Below, in pieces: positions 10,534 through 19,797 of a stretch of 64,000 nucleotides of DNA (position 1 is the stretch's first letter; every line of letters begins with the position of its first letter). The translations under genes were made by a program, and so were the position numbers. The DNA is taken from positions 1,091,819 through 1,155,818 of the forward strand of contig JAGFNQ010000187.1 in the NCBI GenBank assembly GCA_024364735.1. The letters run 5' to 3'. Source of the DNA: Boesenbergia rotunda (taxonomy: Eukaryota > Streptophyta > Magnoliopsida > Zingiberales > Zingiberaceae). Below the pieces are notes generated by a model, which had not been told where the DNA came from, did no database searches, and saw only the letters and a program-made list of their open reading frames with translations.

Positions 10534-12051
10534 CTAAGCCTTCTTGATGTTTCCCTTAGCCCCTTGTCTCCTAGATGCACCATTCCTACCCATAAGTGAG
10601 ACAAATGCCACTTCCTTGGTCTTTGGCCTATATCCTAACCTGGCCTTGTTATAGACGGCTCTTTGACTATTTATTATCATGTCAAGGTTACTAGAGCCGA
10701 CTTGAAACTTTCTAAGTGCCTTGGTTAAGTCTTCTACCTTTTTCCTTAGTTCCTTATTTTCATTTTCAAAGTATGTATCATGTGATATGGTAGAACAAGT
10801 ATGCAAGTCTTCCTTAAGTTTTGTAGATTCTATTATAAGCATGGCAATTTCATCTTTTAGGTCCTTAATTTTCCTTCTAGCTTTAGCTAAATCCATGTTG
10901 GTACTAGAAATAATCTTTACCAAAGTAGAAGAGGGTAAGCTATATACCTCACTTACCGAAGCTTCTGATTCGGATGATGATGATGAGCCACTTTCTTCTT
11001 CACTGCTTGAGGTTCTCTCATAGTCCGATGACTCCATGTGATCCACTCCCATGAGTGCAAAATGGGGCACTTGCTCCTCTTCCTCCTCCGAGGATGATGG
11101 ATCATCCCAAGTCGCCTTGAGGTTGATGGCACTCTTCTCCTTTCCCTTTGACCTCTTCTTGTCACCTCTCTTCTTCTCCTCCTTCTTTTCTTCCCTTCTC
11201 TTTAGTTGGGGCCACTCATTCTTCATGTGCCCCTCTTGGTGACAGTTGTAGCATATTATATCTTTTGCTTTGCCCTTTCCCATGAAGGCCTCTTGGTCGC
11301 TATCTATAGAGGCACTAGACTCCTCATACTCGGAAGAAGAGGAGTAGATCACCTTCTTCTTCTCCTTCTTCTTTTTCCTCTCCTTTTCTGCAACAAAAGC
11401 TATACCTTTCTCTTTGGAAGAAGCATTATCTTGCTCATGCAATTCAAACTCACAAAATAGATCATCTAATTTTACTATTGAAAGGTCCCTTGACACTTTG
11501 TAGGCATCAACCATTGATGCCCACAAAGTTGTTCTCGGGAAGGATTGTAGAACGTACCTTACGAGATTCTGATTTTTAACTTTCTCTCCAATTATATAGA
11601 GTTCGTTGATGATCTTCTTTACCCTTCCATGCAGCTGGCTCACGGTCTCGTTGGTCTTCATGGATAGTGATTGGTGTTGGGCAACGAGTAGATCCTTCAT
11701 TGCCCGTCTTGACTCGTTGGACCCTTCATTGTGTTCGACGAGTTTCTCCCATAACTCCTTGGTGCTCTTGAATGACCCCACCTTGTTGAGTTGCTCTTTT
11801 GAGAGCCCGCATTGAAGTGTGGTAGTGGCCTTCGCGTTTGCTTGCACCTTCTTTATAATTTCCTTCGACCATGTTCTCAAAGGTAGTGACTCTTCTCTTT
11901 CGTCGATGGGTGCATCAAATGCATTTGCAACACTTATCCAGTTTTCAATATCATTCATCAAGTAGTATTGCATTCTACCTTTCCAATATGCGAAGTCGTT
12001 CCCGTCGAAGAATGGAGGCCGTGCAGTGCTGTAACCCTCTTGAAACGCCAT
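10534..12051 (-). pseudogene. Element C gag (long ORF, damaged zinc knuckle)
   Basis: A 505-codon frame from the Met at 12051 (MAFQEGYSTARPPFFDG). An upstream in-frame Met at 12129 lies inside the LTR and is not the likely start. The N-terminal half has the UBN2-type gag core (FAYWKGRMQYYL, WEKLVEHNEGSNESRR, WASMVDAYKVSRDLSIVKLDDLFCEFELHEQ). A Lys-rich block and a zinc knuckle follow, CYNCHQEGHMKNEW, whose last Cys is Trp (codon at 11214-11212). Then come Lys/Glu and Ser/Glu-rich regions and a coiled coil (ENKELRKKVEDLTKALRKF). It would form the RNA-packaging particle. The frame is open, so it looks intact except for the lost zinc ligand. Confidence 0.85.
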
Positions 12052-12094
12052 TTTCTTTACTCCGGTTGATGGTGAGTTCTCCCGAAGCGAACCA

Positions 12095-12106
12095 GCTCTG
12101 ATACCA
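12095..12106 (-). other. Primer binding site of element C
   Basis: The minus strand reads TGGTATCAGAGC, complementary to the 3' end of initiator-Met tRNA, two bases inside the 5' LTR end at 12109. This marks the start of minus-strand DNA synthesis. Confidence 0.9.
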
Positions 12107-12108
12107 AT

Positions 12109-12957
12109 TGTACGATCGAGTGCGTTCATAGAGGGGGGGGAATATCACTTTTCGAGTTCTCTACAAAATTGTTAGCGCAATACAGAAAGAATAATGAAAG
12201 ACAATAATAACAACGCTAACAAGAGGATTTACTTGGTATCCACCCCGAAGGATGACTAATCCAAGGATCCACACGAGTACTCCACCTCCACTATGAAAAG
12301 TCTCCTTCAAGGTGGAGAAACCTTTACAAAACGTCTTCTTCTTCTTTACAAGATTCGATGAAGAATGAGAAGAAGATCTGAAGACTAGTCACACGAACAT
12401 CACTTCGTTACAGTAAAAAATCATACTGTTCACGTGCGGAAAAGTCCCCTTTTTATAAGAGAACAGGACAACTTCGCAAGCTATCCAGACCCGCACCAGT
12501 CGACTGCCCCTGGGGTAGTCGACTGGTCGATGGGTGAAAACCTTCTATGAGTTTTGGCAGTTGATTGCCCTCTGGCCAGTCGACTGCCCAGCCTCTAAAC
12601 TCACTTACATCCACTCCGAACACTCTCCTTCATGTGTGCCTTCAGGTCTGCTCCCTTGGCTTGCCCCTTGAAGTCTTCTTCCTCTGGCTATCGTCCCTCG
12701 GATGCGCACACAAGCCTTCCCTTGGCTTGCCTCCATGCCACCCTTCACGTGTGCCCTTGAAGTCCACTTCCCGGCTTGCCCTTGGAGTCCACCTCCCTCG
12801 GCTCTCGTCCCTCAGATGTGTTCTCCATGTGTGATTCTCCAAGTCCTACAAACTCAATCACACATATTGAATACAACATAACACCCTAACCTTAAACTTA
12901 TTGGCACACATCAAAACCATGATCTTCCCGATCATTCTTGGGCTGATTACCTCAACA
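12109..12957 (-). repeat. Element C 5' LTR
   Basis: 849 bp with the same ends as the 3' copy (minus TGTTGAGG..GATCGTACA). It lacks the roughly 76-bp palindrome-rich stretch present at 5880-5960, leaving one copy of the CAGTCGACTG motif on each side of the gap. A minus-strand TATA-like run (CTTATAAAAAGG) lies at about 12450-12461. Confidence 0.85.
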
Positions 12958-13783
12958 TCATCTTCTTTTTGTTCTTTTGATTTTTTTAGCAACTTGTAGT
13001 AGTTGCGAGCCATCCAAACCAGTTCTGGATGATCGATTCCATCGTCGTCGGACTCCGAATCGGAGTCGGACTCGGGTATCATTTGTAGCATCTTCTTTTG
13101 TGATATTCCTGGAGTTTTACCTGCAAAAAAGGCTATACTTTTCTTGACCAGTGCAGTATTAGTTTGTTCATGTAACTCTAATTCAGAAAATAATTCATCA
13201 AGTTTTATGTCTGAGAGGTTCCTAGAAACCTTGTAAGCATCTACCATAGATGCCCACAACGAGTTCCTTGGGAACGAGTTTAGGGTGTACCTTATTAGGT
13301 CACGGTTTTCCACCTTATGACCTATAGTGTGTAATCCATTCATCAGCTCCTAGATCCTTACGTGGAGCTGTGCTGCTGTTTCCCCATCCTGCATCTTGAT
13401 GGTGTACAACTTGTTGAGTAGAAGATCGCGTTTGCTGATCCGCGTATCCAACGTACCCTTGTGCAGCTCGATCAACTTGTTCCAAAGCTCCTTTGTGCTG
13501 CTGAAGGGGCCGACGCGGTTGAGCTCATCCTTGATTAAGCCACATTGAAGCATCTGCGCTGCTTTGGCGTCTGCTTCGATCTTATTTTTGAGTGGAGCAT
13601 CCCACTCTAAGTATCCTTACACTTCACCTTGTGCATTTTAGGGATCTCCAGTCCAGACTGGATGATGATCCACATGTCCACCTGAGTTTTCAGGAGGACC
13701 TCCATCCCGCTCTTACAGTAGGAGAAATCTTCTCCTGAGAAGAGTGGTGGTCTCGCGGTACTGTAGCCTTCTCGCATGACCAT
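12958..13783 (-). pseudogene. Element A gag, N-terminal half
   Basis: Starting at the ATG at 13783, the minus strand reads MREGYSTARPPLFSGEDFSY and VDMWIIIQSGLEIPK, then loses frame. It continues as LQCGLIKDELNRVGPFSSTKELWNKLIELHKGT. A stop at 13350-13352 falls where the family has Gln (IQELMNG), then DLIRYTLNSFPRNSLWASMVDAYKVSRNL. After that comes an acidic stretch (SDSDSESDDD), then YYKLLKKSKEQKEDD up to the insertion of element C. The zinc-knuckle half is at 4911-5472. The homologous gag of element I at 27932 shows the intact arrangement. Confidence 0.85.
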
Positions 13784-13991
13784 AGAAATTTTTAATCTGA
13801 AAATTACAAAAAAAAACTATGTTGCAAGACTGAGTCTTGGATTAGCAGTGTGGTATGAAAAAGAAATAAAAATCGAGTGGTGTTGCACCAACCTCGTCTA
13901 ATGAAAAATTCACGAACGATAAAAATTTTATGAACGAAAAGATAAATCCAAAAATTGCACAATTGGTGGTTGCACCAAATTTGAGTCACCC

Positions 13992-14003
13992 ACTCTGATA
14001 CAA
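13992..14003 (-). other. Primer binding site of element A (degenerate)
   Basis: The minus strand reads TTGTATCAGAGT next to the LTR end, against TGGTATCAGAGC in the intact copies. It is a slightly decayed initiator-Met primer site in the right place. Confidence 0.75.
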
Positions 14004-14005
14004 CT

Positions 14006-15242
14006 TGTGGGATCGTTTAGAATCGATAGAGGGGGGGTGAATATCGATAAAATTTCGGATAAGTAAGAATATTGCGCAGCGGAAAAATTAAAGCAATGCT
14101 AACTCATTTTCTTTTTACTTGATTCGAAGTCTGTAACGGCTCCTACTCCAAGGCCCACGATCCTTGACTGCTTTTGTTGGGCAATTCTATATTTCAGAAA
14201 AAGGTGTACAAACTTAAATCACGAATAAAGAATTTAAACAACTTAAATGAATATACCGATGACTGGAAAGTGATCTGAAGAACGGAGCAGCAAGTCGTCG
14301 ATCTTGAGCGTTGTTGGCACTTGGAACTCGAGCACGGAAGATCTACACGGAGTGTTTGAGTGCTTGAGTTGGAAGAAGTATTGTACGGAAGTAGGGGGGT
14401 GAACCCCCTTTTATACTGTTGTCCTGGGTGCCTGCCACGTCACCGATTTGTGTGCATCCTCATCCGCAGACTCGACCAATGTTTATCCCCTTTCCAAGGC
14501 ACCTGGGACATATAGGGCGCCTGACTGCTCACGGGCGCCTCCCAAGCTGACGTGGCAACCTGCCAGCTCAGCTTTCACAGCCACAGGAAAACACCCCATC
14601 TGGGGCGCCTGTATCAACACAGGTGCCTGTGTTATCGGGCACTTGAGCCCTCTCAGGCGCCTGGGATGCAGAAACTCGAACCTCTTGCTCCTGCAACCAG
14701 GGTTAGTTTTAGAATAGCAGTAATAATAAAATTAAGTATAATTAACAGCCTGCGCTGTGTTGGTTCTGACTTTGGGTTTCCAAAATGGAATCCTAGGTCG
14801 AACCGATGCCTACTATTCCCTCTTCCGGGGAACGCGTCCTCACCTACTCCACTCTGGAGAAGTTACCTTTCACCAACCGGCTCCTCCGGTTGGACTTTTG
14901 CTCGGCCTCCGAGACTGCCGGATCTCAAGATGTTCGTTCCTCGACCTGTCTCTACTTCTGTTCGCAGCTCCCGCTCGGCTAAGACTTCTGCCCGATCTTC
15001 TGGATCAGGACTTCGGTGCCCAGTCCACGACCAGGACTTATTGCCCAACCCCGGTCAGGTCTTCGGTGCCCAGTCCACGACCAAAGCTTATTGCTCAACC
15101 CTGCAGGTTAAGACATTGTGCCTAGCTTACCTAGGACTTTGCTGCACACTTAACAGATTTATTAGATAACACCTTAACCTTAACTTTGAACCCTGTACCA
15201 TTATCAAAACCCAGGTTCGATCTGGTGCTTCCGACACCAACA
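14006..15242 (-). repeat. Element A 5' LTR
   Basis: 1237 bp; the minus strand starts TGTTGGTGTCGGAAGCACC and ends CGATCCCACA. Near the LTR start are AGTCC..GGACT hairpins (about 15000-15110). In the middle is a set of GGGCGCC-type half-palindromes (about 14490-14670), followed on the minus strand by a TATA-like run (TATAAAAGG) at about 14405-14415. The layout matches that of elements I and H. The partner 3' LTR is lost, so no target duplication can be checked. Confidence 0.8.
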
Positions 15243-15728
15243 ATAACTTTAAGAGATGATAACTTTTGATTCAGTTTTAACTACGTGACACACAATATAT
15301 CAAATCGAAAGTCATTCAATGATCTTTGATTTGATATATTATGCTCTGATTGATTAGTCTAAATCAAAAGTTATGTCCTCACAAAGTTATAACATGTAGT
15401 TGTAACAACTACGGTTTTGTAAATACTACAACATATATGCTAGATAAATTTTAAGTGATTATAACTTTTAAATCAAATTGAATCATGGGACGCACAATAT
15501 ATCAAACGAAGATATTTGAATGAGCTTTGATTTTATATATTGTGTGTCTTATAGTTCAACTCGAATTAACGATTATAACCGCTCAATGTGTAAATCAACA
15601 ATAACGTTGTTGCTAGTTTTTGTGTTGGAAATATTGATCTACTTGAATCGAGTTAAAAAATATCGCTGCTGTCAATATAGTGCATCGCGATGGTGTTTTG
15701 ACGACATGGGTGTAATAATGAGACTGAG
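15243..15728. other. Unassigned AT-rich DNA with repeated hairpin modules (left part)
   Basis: No gene or recognised element. Two diverged copies of a module lie at about 15253-15345 and 15455-15550. Each has ATAACTTTT, a short linker, CAATATATCAAA, about 30 bases, then its inverted complement (TTTGATATATT or a variant). A third copy lies across the gypsy insertion at 37649-37780. This is the DNA into which the gypsy element inserted (CTGAG at 15724-15728 and 37446-37450). Confidence 0.6.
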
Positions 15729-18650
15729 TGTAACACCCCAAAATTTTTCCCATATATAATGATATGAGACATTCTTATGAAATGTCATGATGGGCTTGGC
15801 TTAATGGGCTTTGATGTGGATTAGTGCAAAATGTGATAAAAAGAAAGTGTAGAAAGGAGGAAGCAAGGATCGAACCTTGAACCTCCTAGTTGCACTAACC
15901 ATGTCTTAACCAATGCACCAAGGGTGTTTCATGTTGAGAGAATAAGGAACGCCCTAGTTAAAGCTAGGAAGGTGAAGAGACATGTCCCTTCATGAGAATA
16001 GTATAAATAAGAGAGGAAGAGGGGGAAAGAACTTTGATTTTTCTTCTTCTCCACTCTCCCCACCGAAAACCTAAGCCCTCTTCTCCTTTTCAATTTTCGA
16101 AAATACACCCTAGGGTTCTAACCCTAGGGAATTGGAAGGAAGAAGACCCCATCCAAGGATCTTGCCCTCTACTAGGGCCAAGAATTCTAGAGAAGTTCTA
16201 GTGAAGGAAACACTCACCCCTCCTTCAACCAAGGGTACCCTAAAGATTTAGAGAAGGTGAAATTCAAGCGAAAGGATGTAAGTATCCCCTCGCCTACAGT
16301 GTAATTGTTGTGCATGAATCTTTTGTTCTTCTTGTTTTTCGAAAAAGGGAAAATCCCTTGTGTAAGTTTCGGCCACCCCTTAGGGGAAGGCCTTGGTTAC
16401 TCCTTGATGCATGAGAAGACCCCTTGGAACTTAGGGTATATGTATATGTTGTTTCCTTCATGATGTTAGGAACAAAACCCTAGGGTTTTGCCCTTGTGTA
16501 GGTTTCGGCCACCCCTAAGGTGGAGACCTTGGTTACTCCTTGATGCATGAGAAGACCCCTTGGAACTTAGGGTATACATATATGTTGTGTCCTTTCATAT
16601 TGTGATGACAAAAACTAGGGTTTAGGGTTTGGATGGGTTTCGGCCAAGGCATGGAAACTAGGGTTAGTGAGGGTTGAATTATCGTATAATATATCCATGC
16701 TTAGCGTATTGTATGATGGTGTATACAAGGTGTTTGTATAAATGTTTGTGTGAATGTTTCATTGCCAAAAACCCTAATACTCCTACCCTATGACTTTCGG
16801 CCAACACCCTAAGATTAGGGTTTGTGAAGGTTAAACTACCCTATGAGATATGCTTATGTTTGGGGATGATGATATGTATATGCATGTGATGTTTAAATGG
16901 AATGTTTGATTGGAAAACTTAACTTCCCCCTAGCATGACTTTCGGCCAAGGCATGAACCATTAGGGTTGTGAAGGTTGATTACCCCATGATGTATGCTAT
17001 GCTTAGTATGATACATGATATATATATATGTGATGCTTGTATGGGATGTACCATATGAGATATGCTTATGTTTGGGGATGATGATATGTATATGCATGTG
17101 ATGTCTAAATGGAATGTTTGATTGGAAAACTTAATTTTTCCCTAGCATGACTTTCGGCCAAGGCAAGGCACATTAGGGTTGTGAAGGTCGATTTCCCCAT
17201 GATGTATGCTATGCTTAGTATGATACATGATGTATATATATGTGATGCTTGTATGGAAAGTTTGATGTCAAAAACCTAACCTATCCTTACCTTATGAATT
17301 TCGGCCAAACCCTAGTTTAGGGTTAGGAAGAATGAATTTAATCCATGAAGCATGCTACCACTTTCTATGATATGAGTATGATTTATGTGACCAATCTTGT
17401 CATATATAAAGTATGTTAAGTGGTTGAAATATGATGTATGTATGAGCATGTCTTATAGCCCATGGGGCACCCTTATGAGATTGCATGTGATGTGTATGTT
17501 AAAATGCTTGAAAAGATACTCCACTAAGTATGGGATCAAGAGCACCCCTTATGTTGTGTGGTGTATCCCTATGGGATCATGAGCACCCTTGAAGAGTGGT
17601 GTGTCCCTTGAGAGTGAATTTGGAGTACTCCTTAGCATATATGTAAAAACATGATAAGTATTTTACTTTGTAAGTTGTGGTACCCGACTCGGAAGGGGGT
17701 CGTTAAACAAATCCGGGGTGCATGTTAACTTAAGGTCATGGCTCCGGTAGGACGGAAGGGTCCTGCTCTAATGAGATTGGTGGCTCGCTACCCCAATTCA
17801 TTAGGGAACACGCATTATGTGGTACACAACTGGGCCCTATATGATGTTGAAATATTTTTAAGTAATACCTTTATGGAATTGTTTTGAAAACATTTATTAT
17901 ATGTGAAGGGTATGCTTAAGATACTTTATACTGCTTGCTTAGAAACTTTGATGTTCAGTATGCTATGATAAATTCATGCTTATGATTCCTTATGTGTACA
18001 TGTTGTATTCTTTCGTATGGATTTTGCGAGTAGGACAGGATCCTTACTAAGCATTTGTGCTTACTAGTTTATGTGTTGTCTTATGCTGCAGATAAGGGTA
18101 AGGGACACTTAAACTAAAGGAAGAGGCAGGAGGGCTGAAGATGTGTGGGGTGGTGGCTCGGGAAAGAAAGATTCTTATATCTACTTTATCATGCCCATGT
18201 TTTGTTTCCTTGACAATAAATGTTAGTGATTAGGATTGATATTGCATGATAGTGACTACACTTGGAATTCTCGTATACTTGATTTTGTTTGATTATGTTC
18301 TGAGTTGAACAAATTGTGAACCTATCATGTCATAGGATAACTCTTGATTAAAATATTTCAAATGATGTTCTAGGATATGAGTTCATGAAGTCTTGCAATG
18401 GAATGTATAACCTCACTAATTTATGTGTTACTAAACTTACTACGCACCTACCATGTTCTAATGATTCATGCATGATATTTGATTGGCATGTATTGACTAG
18501 TATGCTTAGCACTTGTAAATATCACCTGATAGTTTAGACAAGCATGCTCAGCACTTAGTCCTTGCACTTGTGTTTTATTTTATGTAAAAATTATATGATT
18601 GATTGTTACGTAACCCCGCCCCGAGAGTAGATATAAGGGCGGGCGTTACA
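15729..18650 (+). repeat. Gypsy 5' LTR
   Basis: 2922 bp, TGTAAC..GTTACA, followed within three bases by the primer site. It contains a tRNA-like module on the minus strand near its start, and several CTTTCGGCCAA motifs. It also holds an internal tandem duplication of about 212 bp (16842-17053 and 17054-17265), present in both LTRs and so older than this insertion. It ends in a GGGCGGGCGTTACA block. A TATA-like TATAAATAAG lies at about 16003-16012. Confidence 0.92.
15855..15925 (-). other. tRNA-like module in the gypsy LTR
   Basis: The minus strand has an A-box-like TTGGTGCATTGGTTAAG (15905-15921) and a B box GGTTCGATCC (15868-15877). The B box sits in a T-arm-like hairpin, CAAGG / CCTTG. Spacing and total length (about 70 nt) are tRNA-like, but there is no clear acceptor stem and the T loop is one base short. 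Not a functional tRNA gene by eye. The 3' LTR carries the same module at about 26196-26266. Confidence 0.55.
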
Positions 18651-18653
18651 GGT

Positions 18654-18665
18654 TGGTATCAGAGC
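18654..18665 (+). other. Primer binding site of the gypsy element
   Basis: TGGTATCAGAGC, complementary to initiator-Met tRNA, three bases after the 5' LTR end. Confidence 0.92.
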
Positions 18666-18715
18666 CGATTTCCCCTCCACTACACACACATCAAGCTTCA
18701 TCCTGCCGCTTCCAA

Positions 18716-19060
18716 GTAAGAGATGCTAACCTCGCTTTACTTTATTTCATGTACAGTAATGATTATATGGAGATGATTTATGCTTGCATAACTAATGAAA
18801 GTAGTATTAATTCTCACATTAGTTATTTATCACCTGTATGATAGATAATAACCAGTAATTGTAAGATATGTGAACATGAACGATACTTCCTCTTATATAT
18901 ATATGTATGCATTAATAATTTAGAATTTGGGGTAAGAGGGTGGTTACATATGGTAATCACTAGGGTAAACTACACCGATTGGGTGTGTGTTTTCCTCTGT
19001 ATATATTTGCGAATTGAAAAAGGAATGGTTTAGTACTAACCATGTCATTTTCTTTTCCAG
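18716..19060 (+). other. Predicted leader intron of the gypsy element
   Basis: A donor CAA|GTAAGAG at 18716 pairs with a pyrimidine-rich acceptor TTTTCTTTTCCAG at 19060, directly followed by the ATG of the acidic ORF. A TACTAAC branch-site consensus lies at 19033-19039, about 20 bases before the acceptor. The 345-bp interval is AT-rich with stops. All three splice signals are seen directly; actual splicing is inference. Confidence 0.5.
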
Positions 19061-19669
19061 ATGTTACATGAGGACTACACTGAGAGGTGCCGCGAGCTGA
19101 TGGAGCGGATAGAGGCAGTTGAGTATTGTCCGACCCGGGGAATTCAAGGCAACCTGGGATTTATGGATCGGCTATTCTGGAAACTGGAGAAGGAAGGGTT
19201 TCCAGTCATGGACGATCATAGGATCGGAGCTCTGCTTCGTTCATTGCCCAATCGGGCGAGAGAGGTCGCGCATCAGATCTGGGGACAACACAGATGCTGT
19301 ATCTCATATGTAGACTTATGTAGGCAGCTTCTCCGTCATGAGTTCCCAGAAGATCTGGGAGACTCGGAGGAGGATCCCGAGCCGTCCGAGGAGGACCCTG
19401 AGCCCTTCGAGGAGGATCCCGAGCCATTCGAGGGGGACCCCGAGCCCTTCGAGGAGGATCCCGAGCCCTTCGAGGAGGATCCCGAGATGCTGGAGATGTT
19501 CGAGGAAGACCTTGAAGCAGTCGAGGAGATTCTTGAGATTGAAGAAGAAGACCCGATGGGAACAGTAGAGGATCCTGAGGCGGGCCAAGGGGAGATGAGC
19601 GAGGAGGTAGTACTCATCGCTATGATATTCTTTATATTGGGCATAACGGCAGCCCATCTTGCTCACTGA
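19061..19669 (+). CDS. Unrecognised acidic-repeat protein with C-terminal hydrophobic segment, in the gag position
   Basis: 202 codons from an ATG directly after a splice-acceptor-like sequence. Residues 1-97 are helical and mixed in charge (LHEDYTERCRELMERIEAVEY, then LLRSLPNRAREVAHQIW and SYVDLCRQLLRHEF). This faintly recalls a gag core, but I cannot assign a family. Residues 98-180 are highly acidic, with about seven copies of EEDPEPF or variants. Residues 183-199 (VVLIAMIFFILGITAAH) would suit a membrane anchor. No zinc knuckle and no DTG/DSG protease motif. It takes the place of gag in a gypsy element whose RT begins after a short non-coding gap. It could be an accessory gene or what remains of a rearranged gag. 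Confidence 0.5.
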   Translation: MLHEDYTERCRELMERIEAVEYCPTRGIQGNLGFMDRLFWKLEKEGFPVMDDHRIGALLRSLPNRAREVAHQIWGQHRCCISYVDLCRQLLRHEFPEDLGDSEEDPEPSEEDPEPFEEDPEPFEGDPEPFEEDPEPFEEDPEMLEMFEEDLEAVEEILEIEEEDPMGTVEDPEAGQGEMSEEVVLIAMIFFILGITAAHLAH

Positions 19670-19797
19670 GTTGGACTAGTTTTGTATGTAGAATTATAAG
19701 ACGGAATAAAATAAATTTTGGTGATATAATAAATAAGATCTCATTTACCCTATATTAATCATGCAACAAATAAGGACGAATATTAGGGGAAGCATAA
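19670..19797 (+). other. Short non-coding gap left of the solo LTR
   Basis: AT-rich sequence ending in CATAA (19793-19797), the left copy of the target duplication of the solo LTR. No coding sequence seen. Confidence 0.6.

Larger units (their letters stand above)
5473..12957 (-). mobile_element. Element C: complete but degenerate Sirevirus-like copia nested in the gag of element A
   Basis: Two LTRs flank a full copia internal region on the minus strand: 5' LTR 12957-12109, primer site, gag (12051-10534), PR and pre-integrase (10456-9905), INT (about 9900-9111), RT (9092-7729), RNase H (7677-7357), PPT (6411-6398) and 3' LTR (6397-5473). LTR ends read TGTTGAGG..GATCGTACA. The flanks, read in the direction of element A, are GATGA before and GACAA after. 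That is 3 of 5 matching bases, so if this was a target duplication it has decayed by two transitions. Removing the element rejoins the gag of element A in register, which is the strongest evidence for the nested insertion. Confidence 0.9.
468..15242 (-). mobile_element. Element A: Sirevirus-like Ty1/copia, degenerate, with nested element C and a SINE
   Basis: Read on the minus strand the order is 5' LTR (15242-14006), primer site, gag N-terminus (13783-12958), gag C-terminus (5472-4911), a spacer with protease remnants, integrase (3489-2235) and RT/RNase H (2078-468). That is copia order (GAG-PR-INT-RT-RH). The gag halves are separated only by element C, and rejoin between an acidic linker and the zinc knuckle. 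The 3' LTR is missing because the element is cut at about 467. Frameshifts and stops occur in gag, PR, INT and RT, so it is dead. The gag type, YVDD RT block and LTR style support the SIRE lineage; I infer that from motifs, not from a tree. Confidence 0.85.

Noticed and set aside
15520..15759. 79-codon ORF next to the gypsy element
   Set aside because: It runs from the unassigned AT-rich DNA into the LTR of a later insertion, so it cannot be an original gene.
16100..16140. Interstitial telomere (CCCTAGGGTTCTAACCCTAGGG-like words)
   Set aside because: Only single, non-tandem AACCCTA-type words occur, as part of the gypsy LTR in all copies.
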